DNA of 5,472 bases from CAYVSY01 sp964454255. GTDB lineage: Bacteria > Bacillota_I > Bacilli_A > RF39 > UBA660. The notes under the pieces were generated by a model, which saw nothing but the letters and a program-made list of their open reading frames with translations, searched no databases and was not told where the DNA came from. Position 1 is the first letter of the stretch. Each line of letters starts with the position of its first letter. A program made the translations under genes and the position numbers. Of the stretch, positions 1-5,297 are shown piece by piece. The stretch covers positions 1 to 5,472 of the forward strand of contig CAYVSY010000055.1 of the NCBI GenBank assembly GCA_964454255.1, read 5' to 3'.

Positions 1-21
1 TGATTGATTTCTATATATCAA

Positions 22-40
22 TGTTCGATTAGTTCGAACA
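22..40. repeat. Perfect inverted repeat downstream of tRNA-Cys
   Basis: Two 7-base arms, TGTTCGA (22-28) and TCGAACA (34-40), are perfectly complementary around a 5-base centre. The hexamer GTTCGA also occurs twice as a direct repeat (23-28 and 32-37). It lies just beyond the 3' end of the minus-strand tRNA, so it could be a 3' hairpin of the tRNA transcript. However, no T-run follows on the minus strand, so it is not a normal intrinsic terminator. A protein-binding operator is an alternative. The arrangement does not match the Bacillus LexA box (CGAAC-N4-GTTCG). Confidence 0.5.
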
Positions 41-50
41 GATTTAACAT

Positions 51-125
51 TGGAGGGCGTAGTCGGATTTGAACCAACGATCAGGGAGTTGCAGTCCCAC
101 GCCTTAGCCACTTGGCTATACGCCC
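51..125 (-). tRNA. tRNA-Cys (anticodon GCA)
   Basis: Read on the minus strand, this folds as a full cloverleaf. The acceptor stem GGGCGTA/TACGCCC (125-119 with 61-55) has seven perfect pairs. The D-stem is GCC/GGC, the anticodon loop is CTGCAAC with anticodon GCA at 92-90, and the T-arm is GTTGG-TTCAAAT-CCGAC with one G-U pair. The discriminator base is U (54), which is the known identity base for cysteine tRNAs, and CCA is encoded at 53-51. The tRNA decodes UGC/UGU. One oddity is that the outermost anticodon-stem position (27-43) is a U-U mismatch, where other tRNA-Cys genes often have G-U. Transcription comes from the promoter at 160-188 on the same strand. Confidence 0.97.
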
Positions 126-129
126 AATT

Positions 130-155
130 TATGAAACATTATGCGTTGTTTCGTA
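130..155 (-). repeat. Inverted repeat in the tRNA-Cys 5' leader
   Basis: The arms 130-138 and 147-155 pair over nine positions, one of them G-U, with GAAACA/TGTTTC as the core and an 8-base loop. The predicted tRNA-Cys start site (about 152) falls at the edge of the repeat. Most of it would therefore be transcribed as a hairpin in the short pre-tRNA leader just upstream of the mature 5' end. It could affect RNase P processing or promoter escape, or be chance in AT-rich DNA. Confidence 0.35.
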
Positions 156-159
156 TATA

Positions 160-188
160 ATATTACACTAATATTTTTTTTTTGTCAA
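160..188 (-). promoter_or_regulatory. Promoter of tRNA-Cys
   Basis: On the minus strand there is a perfect -35 box TTGACA (188-183), a 17-base spacer beginning with a run of A, and the -10 box TAATAT (165-160). Transcription should start near 152, about 27 bases before the tRNA. This is the best sigma-A-type promoter in the window, fitting a stable RNA gene. Confidence 0.8.
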
Positions 189-244
189 TTATATTAAATG
201 GGTTTAAATTGTTTTAATAAATATTATGTTAATATATATAAAAA

Positions 245-273
245 ATGATAATAATTTTATATGTTGATATAAT
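245..273 (+). promoter_or_regulatory. Possible distal extended -10 promoter
   Basis: TGATATAAT (265-273) is a perfect extended -10 element. The -35 position, ATGATA (245-250), is only a partial match at 17-base spacing. If used, it would give the 431-901 operon a leader of about 150 bases. The rest of 190-374 is AT-rich with no open frame, known riboswitch motif or clear hairpin that I can see. In such AT-rich DNA a chance match is a real possibility. Confidence 0.3.
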
Positions 274-374
274 TAAACTGATGAAATGACTTTATAAATT
301 TCTCATTGTCAATCAATAATATTTTAAAAAAATCTGTGAAAAGATGTAATTCAATAAAAAATAATTCTATTAAA

Positions 375-403
375 TTGATTATTAAGTAAAATTATAGTAT
401 AAT
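375..403 (+). promoter_or_regulatory. Main promoter of the three-gene operon
   Basis: TTGATT (375-380), a 17-base spacer and a perfect TATAAT (398-403) lie immediately upstream of the first gene. The start site would be near 410, just before the ribosome binding site GGAGG (416-420), which sits 10 bases ahead of the ATG at 431. The leader is thus only about 20 bases, leaving no room for an RNA switch if this promoter is the one used. Confidence 0.75.
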
Positions 404-430
404 AAGGAAGATATTGGAGGTTTTTTATAA

Positions 431-901
431 ATGAAAGAAATTAAAAAATGGATGTTAAATAATAAAAGATGGTCAGTAGTTATATTTTTATTATTTATAT
501 TATTAATAATAGGAATAATTGCAATAAAAGATTTGTTTTTCTCAAATAATGGGAATGTTTATGGTTCTAGATTAAATGGTATTGAGAATGTTACTATTAC
601 TGATCAAAAGAGAATTGATATTGTAAATGAATTGGAAGCTAAAAACAATGTAATGTCAGCTAGTGTTAGAATTCAAGGTAGAATAATTTATATTACGATT
701 GATGTTAATAAAAATACAACCATCGGTGATGCAAAAAACATTTCGTCCATTGTTTTAGAAAGTTTTTCTAAAGAAGAAAAATCTTTTTATGATTTTGAGT
801 TTTTGTTAACTCAAAAAGAAATAGTAGAAAATGAAGTATATCCAACAATTGGGACAAAGCACAAATCAGTTAATGAAATTGTTTGGGTAAAAAGTAGGTA
901 G
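431..901 (+). CDS. Single-pass membrane protein with small extracytoplasmic domain, YhcN/YlaJ-like layout
   Basis: Protein of 156 residues and unknown function. A basic N-terminus (residues 1-13) and one hydrophobic helix (about 15-32) anchor it, leaving the rest outside the cell. A linker carries YGSRLNGI (44-51). The outer domain has a helix (58-72), two strands (74-82 and 84-93), a second helix (97-117) and a final strand. This alternation of a short helix, paired strands and a helix resembles sporulation proteins of the YhcN/YlaJ type, but I see no lipobox and the resemblance is by pattern only. The C-terminus ends in a hydrophobic IVW segment. The start is set by GGAGG at 416-420 and the promoter just upstream. 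It is the first gene of an operon and is followed after 7 bases by the sensor gene, so a role as an accessory or ligand-side partner of that receptor is possible but unproven. Confidence 0.85.
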   Translation: MKEIKKWMLNNKRWSVVIFLLFILLIIGIIAIKDLFFSNNGNVYGSRLNGIENVTITDQKRIDIVNELEAKNNVMSASVRIQGRIIYITIDVNKNTTIGDAKNISSIVLESFSKEEKSFYDFEFLLTQKEIVENEVYPTIGTKHKSVNEIVWVKSR

Positions 902-907
902 GTGGAG
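900..907 (+). promoter_or_regulatory. Ribosome binding site overlapping the upstream stop codon
   Basis: AGGTGGAG begins inside the TAG stop (899-901) of the preceding gene and ends one base before the ATG at 909. The spacing is unusually short. The arrangement implies translational coupling, with ribosomes finishing the first protein re-initiating on the sensor gene. No other plausible start lies nearby. Confidence 0.55.
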
Positions 908-908
908 T

Positions 909-2951
909 ATGAAAAACAAAAAAACAAATAAAATAATTATTTTTGTAACAATAGGCATTATTTTATTAGTTTGTTTATTAATTTTTATTTTAAATTATAG
1001 TAAAGATGATGCAAGTTTTTCTATTTTAGAAAAAAAATGGATTAATGATAATAAAGAAAAAGTATTGGATGTTTCTGTATATAATGATGTTCCAATATAT
1101 GGTAAAAATGGTGATGGAATAATTTTTGATTTTTTAACTAATTTTACTAAGGATTATGATATGAAATTTAATAAAGTTCCGTATTTTGTAAATTCAACAA
1201 CAACATATAATGATATTTCTTTTAAAGTGTTGGGTTATAATACTGAACTATCAAATAATGATATTTTAATGTATGAAGATAACTATGTTTTAATTGGTCG
1301 AGATAGTAAAAAAATAGATAAAATTTCTGATATGGAAAATTTTTTGGTTGGTGTTTTACAAAATGATCTTAATGATGTAACTTATTATCTTGAAGGAGCA
1401 AATGATATTTCATATTTGCCCTATGATAGTGTTGATAAATTATTTAATGCTTGGTCATTAAAAAATATTGATTATATTATAATTCCAAATACTTTATATA
1501 TGGATAAAATATTATCTAATGAACAAATGAATATTATTTTTCATATTAATGATATGTCTAAAAAGTATGTATTGACTATTAATGGAAATAATACTTTATA
1601 TAATATAATGAAAAAATATTATAATAAATTTAATAAAGAGTATTTTTCTAGTTCGTATAATAAAAATTTTATAAATTTATTTTGGGTAAATAAAAAATTA
1701 TCTGATCAAGAAAAAGCTAGTTATAATAGTAATTCTTATTCATATGGTTTTATTGAAAATATGCCATTTGAATCAGTAATTAATAATCAATATGTTGGTG
1801 TCTTATCAAATTATTTAAAAGAATTTTCGTTACTTGCTGATGTCGATTTTCGTTTTGTGGAATATAAAAGTATTGAAGCCTTGAAAAAAGATTTATCGGC
1901 AGGTGAATTAGATGTTGTTTTTGCTAATTTTACTTTAGATAATTTAAATATTGATACTATTACAACTATTTCACCTTTTGAAGAAACATATGTTGTTGTT
2001 TCTAAAAAGGATTTATTGTTGTCGTCTATTAAATCATTAAAAGGTGAAGAGGTAATGGTTGTTAAAAATAGCAAATTAGATTCTTTATTAATTGATAATT
2101 ATATTGGTTCAAAAAGATATAATAATTTAGAAGAATTGTTTTCTCATATTGATAATAATTCTATTGTAGGACTTGATTATCAAACTTATATGTATTATCA
2201 AAATCAGAAATTGAATGGTTATAATATTTTATATATGAATTCTTTAAAAAGTGATTATAATTTTGTTATTAGAGATGTTAAACAAAATCAAACATTTGCT
2301 AAATTATTTGATTATTATATTTCATCAATTAATTATAATGCTATTAAATATAAATATAATACTAATTTTGATATAAGTAATCCAAATTATTTAAATAGAA
2401 TATTGAAATATATATTTATATCATTAGTTGGTGTATTAGCTTTAATAATTGTTGTGATTATATTTGCAAAGAAGAATAAACAAGATACTATTTTGAAAAA
2501 AGAAGAAAAATTAAAATTTATTGATGCTATGACATCATTAAAAAATAGAAATTATTTAAATTATAATATTAGTAAGTGGGATGAAAATATAATTTACCCA
2601 CAATCAATAATAATTGTTGATTTAAATAATATTAAATATATTAATGACAGTTATGGCCATAATGCTGGTGATGAAGTAATAAAAAAAGCCGCAAGTATTT
2701 TAATTGCGAATCAGTTAGAAAATAGTGATATTATTAGAACGGATGGAAATGAATTCTTAATATATACGGTTGGATATGATGAAAAACAAATTGTTTCTTA
2801 CACAAGAAAAATATATAAAGAATTAAAAGAATTGCCATATGAATATGGAGCGGCTGTTGGTTATAGTATGATTTTAGATAAAATTACGACAATTGATGAT
2901 GCCATAAATGAAGCTACACTTGATATGAGAACTTCTAAAGAGAATAATTAA
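909..2951 (+). CDS. Membrane receptor: two substrate-binding-type sensor domains plus degenerate GGDEF domain
   Basis: A 680-residue receptor. After a signal-anchor helix (8-30) come two tandem extracytoplasmic modules (about 37-255 and 265-485). These resemble bacterial family-3 solute-binding (Venus flytrap) domains; the second is clearer, with a GELDVVFAN segment at 332-340. A second membrane helix (501-520) and short linker lead to a C-terminal GGDEF domain (about 530-680). That domain keeps the DAMTSLKNR opening (539-547), the metal-site Asp571, Asn579 and Asp588 of the nucleotide pocket, and Glu615. The signature itself is DGNEF (612-616) instead of GG(D/E)EF, so the acidic residue that helps bind metal in active cyclases is Asn614. 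No RxxD inhibitory site precedes it (LENS there). It may be a weak or inactive cyclase that binds GTP or signals by contact. No EAL domain, histidine kinase or HAMP is present. It is the middle gene of the operon, and its ligand is unknown. Confidence 0.9.
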   Translation: MKNKKTNKIIIFVTIGIILLVCLLIFILNYSKDDASFSILEKKWINDNKEKVLDVSVYNDVPIYGKNGDGIIFDFLTNFTKDYDMKFNKVPYFVNSTTTYNDISFKVLGYNTELSNNDILMYEDNYVLIGRDSKKIDKISDMENFLVGVLQNDLNDVTYYLEGANDISYLPYDSVDKLFNAWSLKNIDYIIIPNTLYMDKILSNEQMNIIFHINDMSKKYVLTINGNNTLYNIMKKYYNKFNKEYFSSSYNKNFINLFWVNKKLSDQEKASYNSNSYSYGFIENMPFESVINNQYVGVLSNYLKEFSLLADVDFRFVEYKSIEALKKDLSAGELDVVFANFTLDNLNIDTITTISPFEETYVVVSKKDLLLSSIKSLKGEEVMVVKNSKLDSLLIDNYIGSKRYNNLEELFSHIDNNSIVGLDYQTYMYYQNQKLNGYNILYMNSLKSDYNFVIRDVKQNQTFAKLFDYYISSINYNAIKYKYNTNFDISNPNYLNRILKYIFISLVGVLALIIVVIIFAKKNKQDTILKKEEKLKFIDAMTSLKNRNYLNYNISKWDENIIYPQSIIIVDLNNIKYINDSYGHNAGDEVIKKAASILIANQLENSDIIRTDGNEFLIYTVGYDEKQIVSYTRKIYKELKELPYEYGAAVGYSMILDKITTIDDAINEATLDMRTSKENN

Positions 2952-2970
2952 TAGATTTTGTGGGTGAAAT

Positions 2971-3819
2971 ATGAAAAAGAAAGTTATTAGTGAAATAAGT
3001 CATATATTTGAAAAAGTAAAAAATTATGTTATTGAGATAATTAGTGCTTTAAAGAAAACAGAAATGAATATTTTACCAGGTAATATTGCTTTCTTTTTTG
3101 TTTTGGCTTTAATTCCAGCTTTTACAATTATTGTTTATTTAGCTTCATTCTTTAATTTATCAATTGATTTAATTATAGATTTAGTTAATAAATTTATTCC
3201 TAATCAATTAGGAACAGTTTTAGTATCAGTATTATCTGGAAAAGGATTTGATACTAGTATTGGGTTATGGATGATTTTTTCACTTATTATATCATCTAAT
3301 GGGACATATGCAATTGTTTGCGCATCAAATATTTTATATTCTGTTACTGAAAATAATATAATTAAGGATAGGATTAAATCATTTGTATTATTACTATTAT
3401 TGTTAATAACGATTCTTTTCTTATTGATATTTCCTATTTTTGGTTCGCGTATATTAGAATTAATAAAACAAACACAATTACTTAATTTAATAACTGATAA
3501 TTTGATATTCATTTTTGATATTATAAAATGGCCATTAACTTTTTTGATTTTATATTTTAATATTAAAGTAATGTATACGATTGCACCTAATAAAAATATC
3601 AAAAGTTATGAAACTACTATTGGAGCTATGACGACAACTATTTTATGGACTGTTGGAACGGCTATTTTTAGTTATTATTTAACATATTTTTCAACATACG
3701 ATTTATTATATGGACCATTATCTAGTATTATTATTGTAATGATATGGATATATTTCTTATCATTTGCCTTTGTTTTAGGTATTGCTGTTAATACAATAAA
3801 GTATAAAAGATTAGATTAA
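2971..3819 (+). CDS. YihY/BrkB-family integral membrane protein
   Basis: A 282-residue polytopic protein, within the usual length of the family. After a cytoplasmic N-terminal helical stretch (1-35), about six hydrophobic segments are visible: 38-61, 95-116, 136-156, 183-204, 214-236 and 249-273. Family hallmarks are the first helix with AFFFVLALIPAF (40-51) and the last segment starting YGPLSSIIIVMIWIYF (247-262) and closing on GIAVNT. The molecular function of the family is not settled. It was once labelled RNase BN in Escherichia coli, but that activity belongs to another protein, and BrkB of Bordetella was linked to serum resistance. A transport or envelope role is plausible. The ATG at 2971 has a weak site, GGGTG (2962-2966), and follows the receptor stop by 19 bases, so the gene probably shares its transcript. 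The hairpin cluster and terminator from 3831 end the operon. Confidence 0.92.
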   Translation: MKKKVISEISHIFEKVKNYVIEIISALKKTEMNILPGNIAFFFVLALIPAFTIIVYLASFFNLSIDLIIDLVNKFIPNQLGTVLVSVLSGKGFDTSIGLWMIFSLIISSNGTYAIVCASNILYSVTENNIIKDRIKSFVLLLLLLITILFLLIFPIFGSRILELIKQTQLLNLITDNLIFIFDIIKWPLTFLILYFNIKVMYTIAPNKNIKSYETTIGAMTTTILWTVGTAIFSYYLTYFSTYDLLYGPLSSIIIVMIWIYFLSFAFVLGIAVNTIKYKRLD

Positions 3820-3830
3820 GTAAATGATAA

Positions 3831-3949
3831 ATATGAATACATTTTAGTATTACTTATTTGTATTCATATCACAGGCTACTGTAATATTATTTGTTACGGC
3901 ACAAATAGTATTTATAGTAATACTATAATCTCCTTTGATTATAATGCCT
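3831..3949 (+). other. Candidate structured RNA element in the 3' region of the operon
   Basis: Several inverted repeats are stacked here. P0 is a perfect 11-bp pair, 3831-3841 with 3859-3869. P1 is AGGC (3873-3876) with GCCT (3946-3949). Inside P1 sit a long hairpin P2 and a shorter hairpin P3. P2 pairs 3877-3884 with 3912-3919 and 3885-3894 with 3901-3910, about 18 pairs with one bulged T and loop TACGGC. P3 pairs TATAATC (3924-3930) with GATTATA (3937-3943), loop TCCTTT. Together P1-P3 make a possible three-way junction. The P0 loop (3845-3854) is also a perfect complement of 3916-3925. A second small palindrome, CCTAAA/TTTAGG (3947-3960), would compete with P1. I recognise no known riboswitch class or stable RNA. 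No convincing own promoter is seen, so it is probably transcribed from the operon as a 3' UTR. Plain AT-rich repeat DNA remains an alternative. Confidence 0.5.
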
Positions 3950-3961
3950 AAAAATTTAGGT

Positions 3962-3986
3962 AAGCGACTTTGTAGGTCGCTTTTTT
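3962..3986 (+). terminator. Intrinsic terminator after the yihY-type gene
   Basis: AAGCGAC (3962-3968) pairs perfectly with GTCGCTT (3976-3982) around a 7-base loop, followed by more T (run 3981-3986). This is one of the few GC-richer spots in the intergenic region and a textbook rho-independent terminator. It ends the operon that began near 410 and also closes the structured element upstream of it. Confidence 0.9.
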
Positions 3987-4032
3987 AAAAATAAAAATGT
4001 TATTGTTTTGAAAATAGTGAAAATAAAATTAA

Positions 4033-4061
4033 TTGATTAATTTACTAATTTGTCCTATAAG
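4033..4061 (+). promoter_or_regulatory. Probable promoter of the lipoprotein gene
   Basis: TTGATT (4033-4038), a 17-base spacer and TATAAG (4056-4061) copy the layout of the promoter at 375-403, with one mismatch in the -10 box. The start would be near 4068, giving a leader of about 118 bases. The leader contains a small inverted repeat, GTTAT/ATAAC (4061-4065 and 4070-4074), and no obvious switch. Confidence 0.45.
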
Positions 4062-4114
4062 TTATGTATATAACAAAGTGTAAATACAATAATAAGTGTT
4101 TTAATAACTTAAAA

Positions 4115-4147
4115 AATATTTAAAAATATTTAAAAACTGTATATAAT
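4115..4147 (+). promoter_or_regulatory. Second possible lipoprotein promoter with tandem 10-bp A/T repeats
   Basis: A perfect TATAAT (4142-4147) lies 27 bases before the ribosome binding site, but no good -35 box exists at normal spacing. In its place are two exact tandem copies of the 10-base unit AATATTTAAA (4115-4134). A/T tracts repeated once per helical turn bend DNA and can substitute for promoter contacts, so this may be a proximal start. Chance similarity in AT-rich sequence is also possible. Confidence 0.33.
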
Positions 4148-4173
4148 TGTTTTTTTTTGTTCATGTTAATGAT

Positions 4174-4179
4174 AGGAGG
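4174..4179 (+). promoter_or_regulatory. Ribosome binding site fixing the lipoprotein start
   Basis: A perfect AGGAGG lies six bases before the ATG at 4186. It decides the start: the same frame opens upstream at a TTG (4147), but that codon overlaps the -10 box, has no ribosome site, and would add 13 residues ahead of a normal lipoprotein signal peptide. Confidence 0.9.
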
Positions 4180-4185
4180 AAAATT

Positions 4186-4698
4186 ATGAAGAAAGTAATA
4201 TTTTGTGTGATAATATGCTTATCATTTTTAAGCGGTTGTTCATTAATGATGAATACCCCAACTAAGAAAGTTGAAGAGTTATTAGCTAAATATCAATCAG
4301 TTGATGATGCTGTTAAGACGGATATTAATTCAACGATAAATTCTCAAACTTTAACGGCTACTCAACAAACCAATTATTATAATATAATTGAAAAACAATT
4401 TAAAAATTTAACGTATACAGTCAAAGATGAAATAGTTGATGGTGGAACAGCTAAAGTAAAAGTAGAAATTGAAGTAGTTGATTATAAAAAGGTTTTAGAT
4501 ACTTTAGATCAAGAATATGCTAACAGAACTGATTGGACTGATACTCAATATACTGATGAAAAAATAAATAGATTGAATAGTGCTAATGAAAAAGTAAAAT
4601 ATACTTTAGAAATTAATGTTACTAAAGATAAATCTGGTTCATGGATGGAACCAACTTTAACTGATGTAGATAGAAAAAAAATATTAGGAATGTATTAA
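4186..4698 (+). CDS. Small surface lipoprotein of unknown function
   Basis: A 170-residue protein with a classic lipoprotein signal. It has a basic start (MKK), a hydrophobic core (4-15) and the lipobox LSGC, so Cys18 would be lipidated and signal peptidase II would cut before it. The mature part begins with a short linker followed by PTKKVEELLAKYQSVDD (24-40), a helical region to about 75, strands around TYTVKDEIVDGGTAKVKVEIEV, another helical stretch, and a closing strand with KSGSWMEPTLTD before the final helix. This helix-then-sheet order, and a last segment reading like WxxxxLTD, resemble small NTF2-like/DUF4878-type lipoproteins of Bacillota. That is a pattern judgement, with no catalytic residues to point to. 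It is transcribed alone: terminators flank it on both sides and its own promoter candidates lie at 4033-4061 and 4142-4147. It likely acts at the outer face of the membrane. Confidence 0.9.
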   Translation: MKKVIFCVIICLSFLSGCSLMMNTPTKKVEELLAKYQSVDDAVKTDINSTINSQTLTATQQTNYYNIIEKQFKNLTYTVKDEIVDGGTAKVKVEIEVVDYKKVLDTLDQEYANRTDWTDTQYTDEKINRLNSANEKVKYTLEINVTKDKSGSWMEPTLTDVDRKKILGMY

Positions 4699-4722
4699 TC
4701 TTCTTTTTTAGAAGATTTTTTT
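4697..4722 (+). terminator. Intrinsic terminator overlapping the lipoprotein stop codon
   Basis: AATCTTC (4697-4703) pairs perfectly with GAAGATT (4711-4717) around a 7-base T-rich loop, followed by TTTTT (4718-4722). The first two bases of the stem are the last two of the TAA stop, so there is no spacer between gene and terminator. It separates this gene from the SpoIIIAH-like gene. Confidence 0.85.
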
Positions 4723-4749
4723 CATATTTTAAATTAATATTAATATAAT
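4721..4749 (+). promoter_or_regulatory. Probable promoter of the SpoIIIAH-like gene
   Basis: A perfect TATAAT (4744-4749) follows TTCATA (4721-4726, four of six matches to the -35 consensus) with a 17-base spacer. The -35 box begins in the T-tail of the preceding terminator. This looks like a housekeeping (sigma-A) promoter; I see no clear sigma-E or sigma-G sporulation promoter in the 77 bases before the gene. The ribosome site AGAGGG (4765-4770) is five bases from the ATG. Confidence 0.45.
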
Positions 4750-4775
4750 TTAATAGAAATGAAAAGAGGGAATAT

Positions 4776-5276
4776 ATGATAAATAAAAAGAATTTGTGGT
4801 TTCTTAGTTTATTTAGTTTAGTTTTAGTATTAAGTGTTTACTATATTACAATGCCAAATGAATTACTTCTTAATAACAATGAGGGTAGTTTAACTATTGG
4901 TCCTAATAATTCTAATGTTTCTATTTCAGAAAGTTCAATTATTTCTGCATTAAGAGTTCAAGCTAATGAAGAAACGATGAAAGAAATAGAAAGTTTAAAA
5001 GATGTATTAACAGATTTGAATATTTCAGTTGATGAAAAAAATTTAGCTTTTGATGAATTAAAACTACTTAATTTAAATAAGGGAAAAGAACAAAAATTAG
5101 AGGAAAAAATTAATAAAAACTATAATATTAAAAGTTTTATAAAAATTGATAATGATCAAATTAGAGTAGTGGTTGGAAGTTCTGAACATTCTGCTTCACT
5201 CGCTAATAATATAATTAGATCTATTCAAGAAGAATTTGATAAAAAGATGTATATTTCTGTAAAATTTCAAGGATAA
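4776..5276 (+). CDS. SpoIIIAH-like membrane protein
   Basis: A 166-residue protein. The N-terminus has the layout typical of stage III sporulation protein AH: a short basic head, a membrane helix (7-25) and the junction VLSVYYITMP (18-27). A short polar linker (28-51) leads to a helical region (52-113). The C-terminus then reads as a small strand-strand-helix-strand unit: FIKID (121-125), QIRVVVG (128-134), helix 137-154, and YISVKFQG at the end. In Bacillus, SpoIIIAH (about 218 residues, longer than here) sits in the mother-cell membrane and joins SpoIIQ across the intermembrane space to form the feeding channel; the C-terminal domain belongs to the ring-building fold. Oddly, the usual spoIIIAA-AG genes are not upstream. 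The gene is alone between terminators with an apparent vegetative promoter. It may serve a non-sporulation envelope role here. The family call is firm; the function in this organism is open. Confidence 0.88.
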   Translation: MINKKNLWFLSLFSLVLVLSVYYITMPNELLLNNNEGSLTIGPNNSNVSISESSIISALRVQANEETMKEIESLKDVLTDLNISVDEKNLAFDELKLLNLNKGKEQKLEEKINKNYNIKSFIKIDNDQIRVVVGSSEHSASLANNIIRSIQEEFDKKMYISVKFQG

Positions 5277-5297
5277 CTAATGTTATATCAGACTGTT

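Noticed and set aside
22..40. LexA/SOS box
   Set aside because: The half-sites are in the wrong orientation and spacing for CGAAC-N4-GTTCG.
284..312. Second minus-strand promoter with TTGACA at 312-307
   Set aside because: At normal spacing the -10 position reads TCATTT, and the nearest TATAAA is only 10 bases away. No gene lies at a sensible distance other than the tRNA, which already has a better promoter.
1811..2074. Open reading frame of 87 codons on the minus strand
   Set aside because: It lies wholly inside the receptor gene, opposite its second sensor domain, has no ribosome site, and reads as low-complexity Ser/Thr/Lys. It is a shadow of the plus-strand gene.
3204..3602. Open reading frame of 132 codons on the minus strand
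   Set aside because: It is antisense to the YihY-type membrane protein, rich in Asn and Ile as expected from the complement of hydrophobic codons, and without its own ribosome site or promoter.
3924..3949. Purine-riboswitch-like string TATAATC in the structured element
   Set aside because: The conserved core that should follow (TTTCTACC-type joining segment and the closing P1 strand) is absent, so the match is only to a common AT-rich string.
4147..4185. Upstream in-frame extension of the lipoprotein starting at a TTG
   Set aside because: The codon overlaps a -10 box and has no ribosome site. The ATG at 4186 has a perfect AGGAGG and gives a normal lipoprotein signal peptide.
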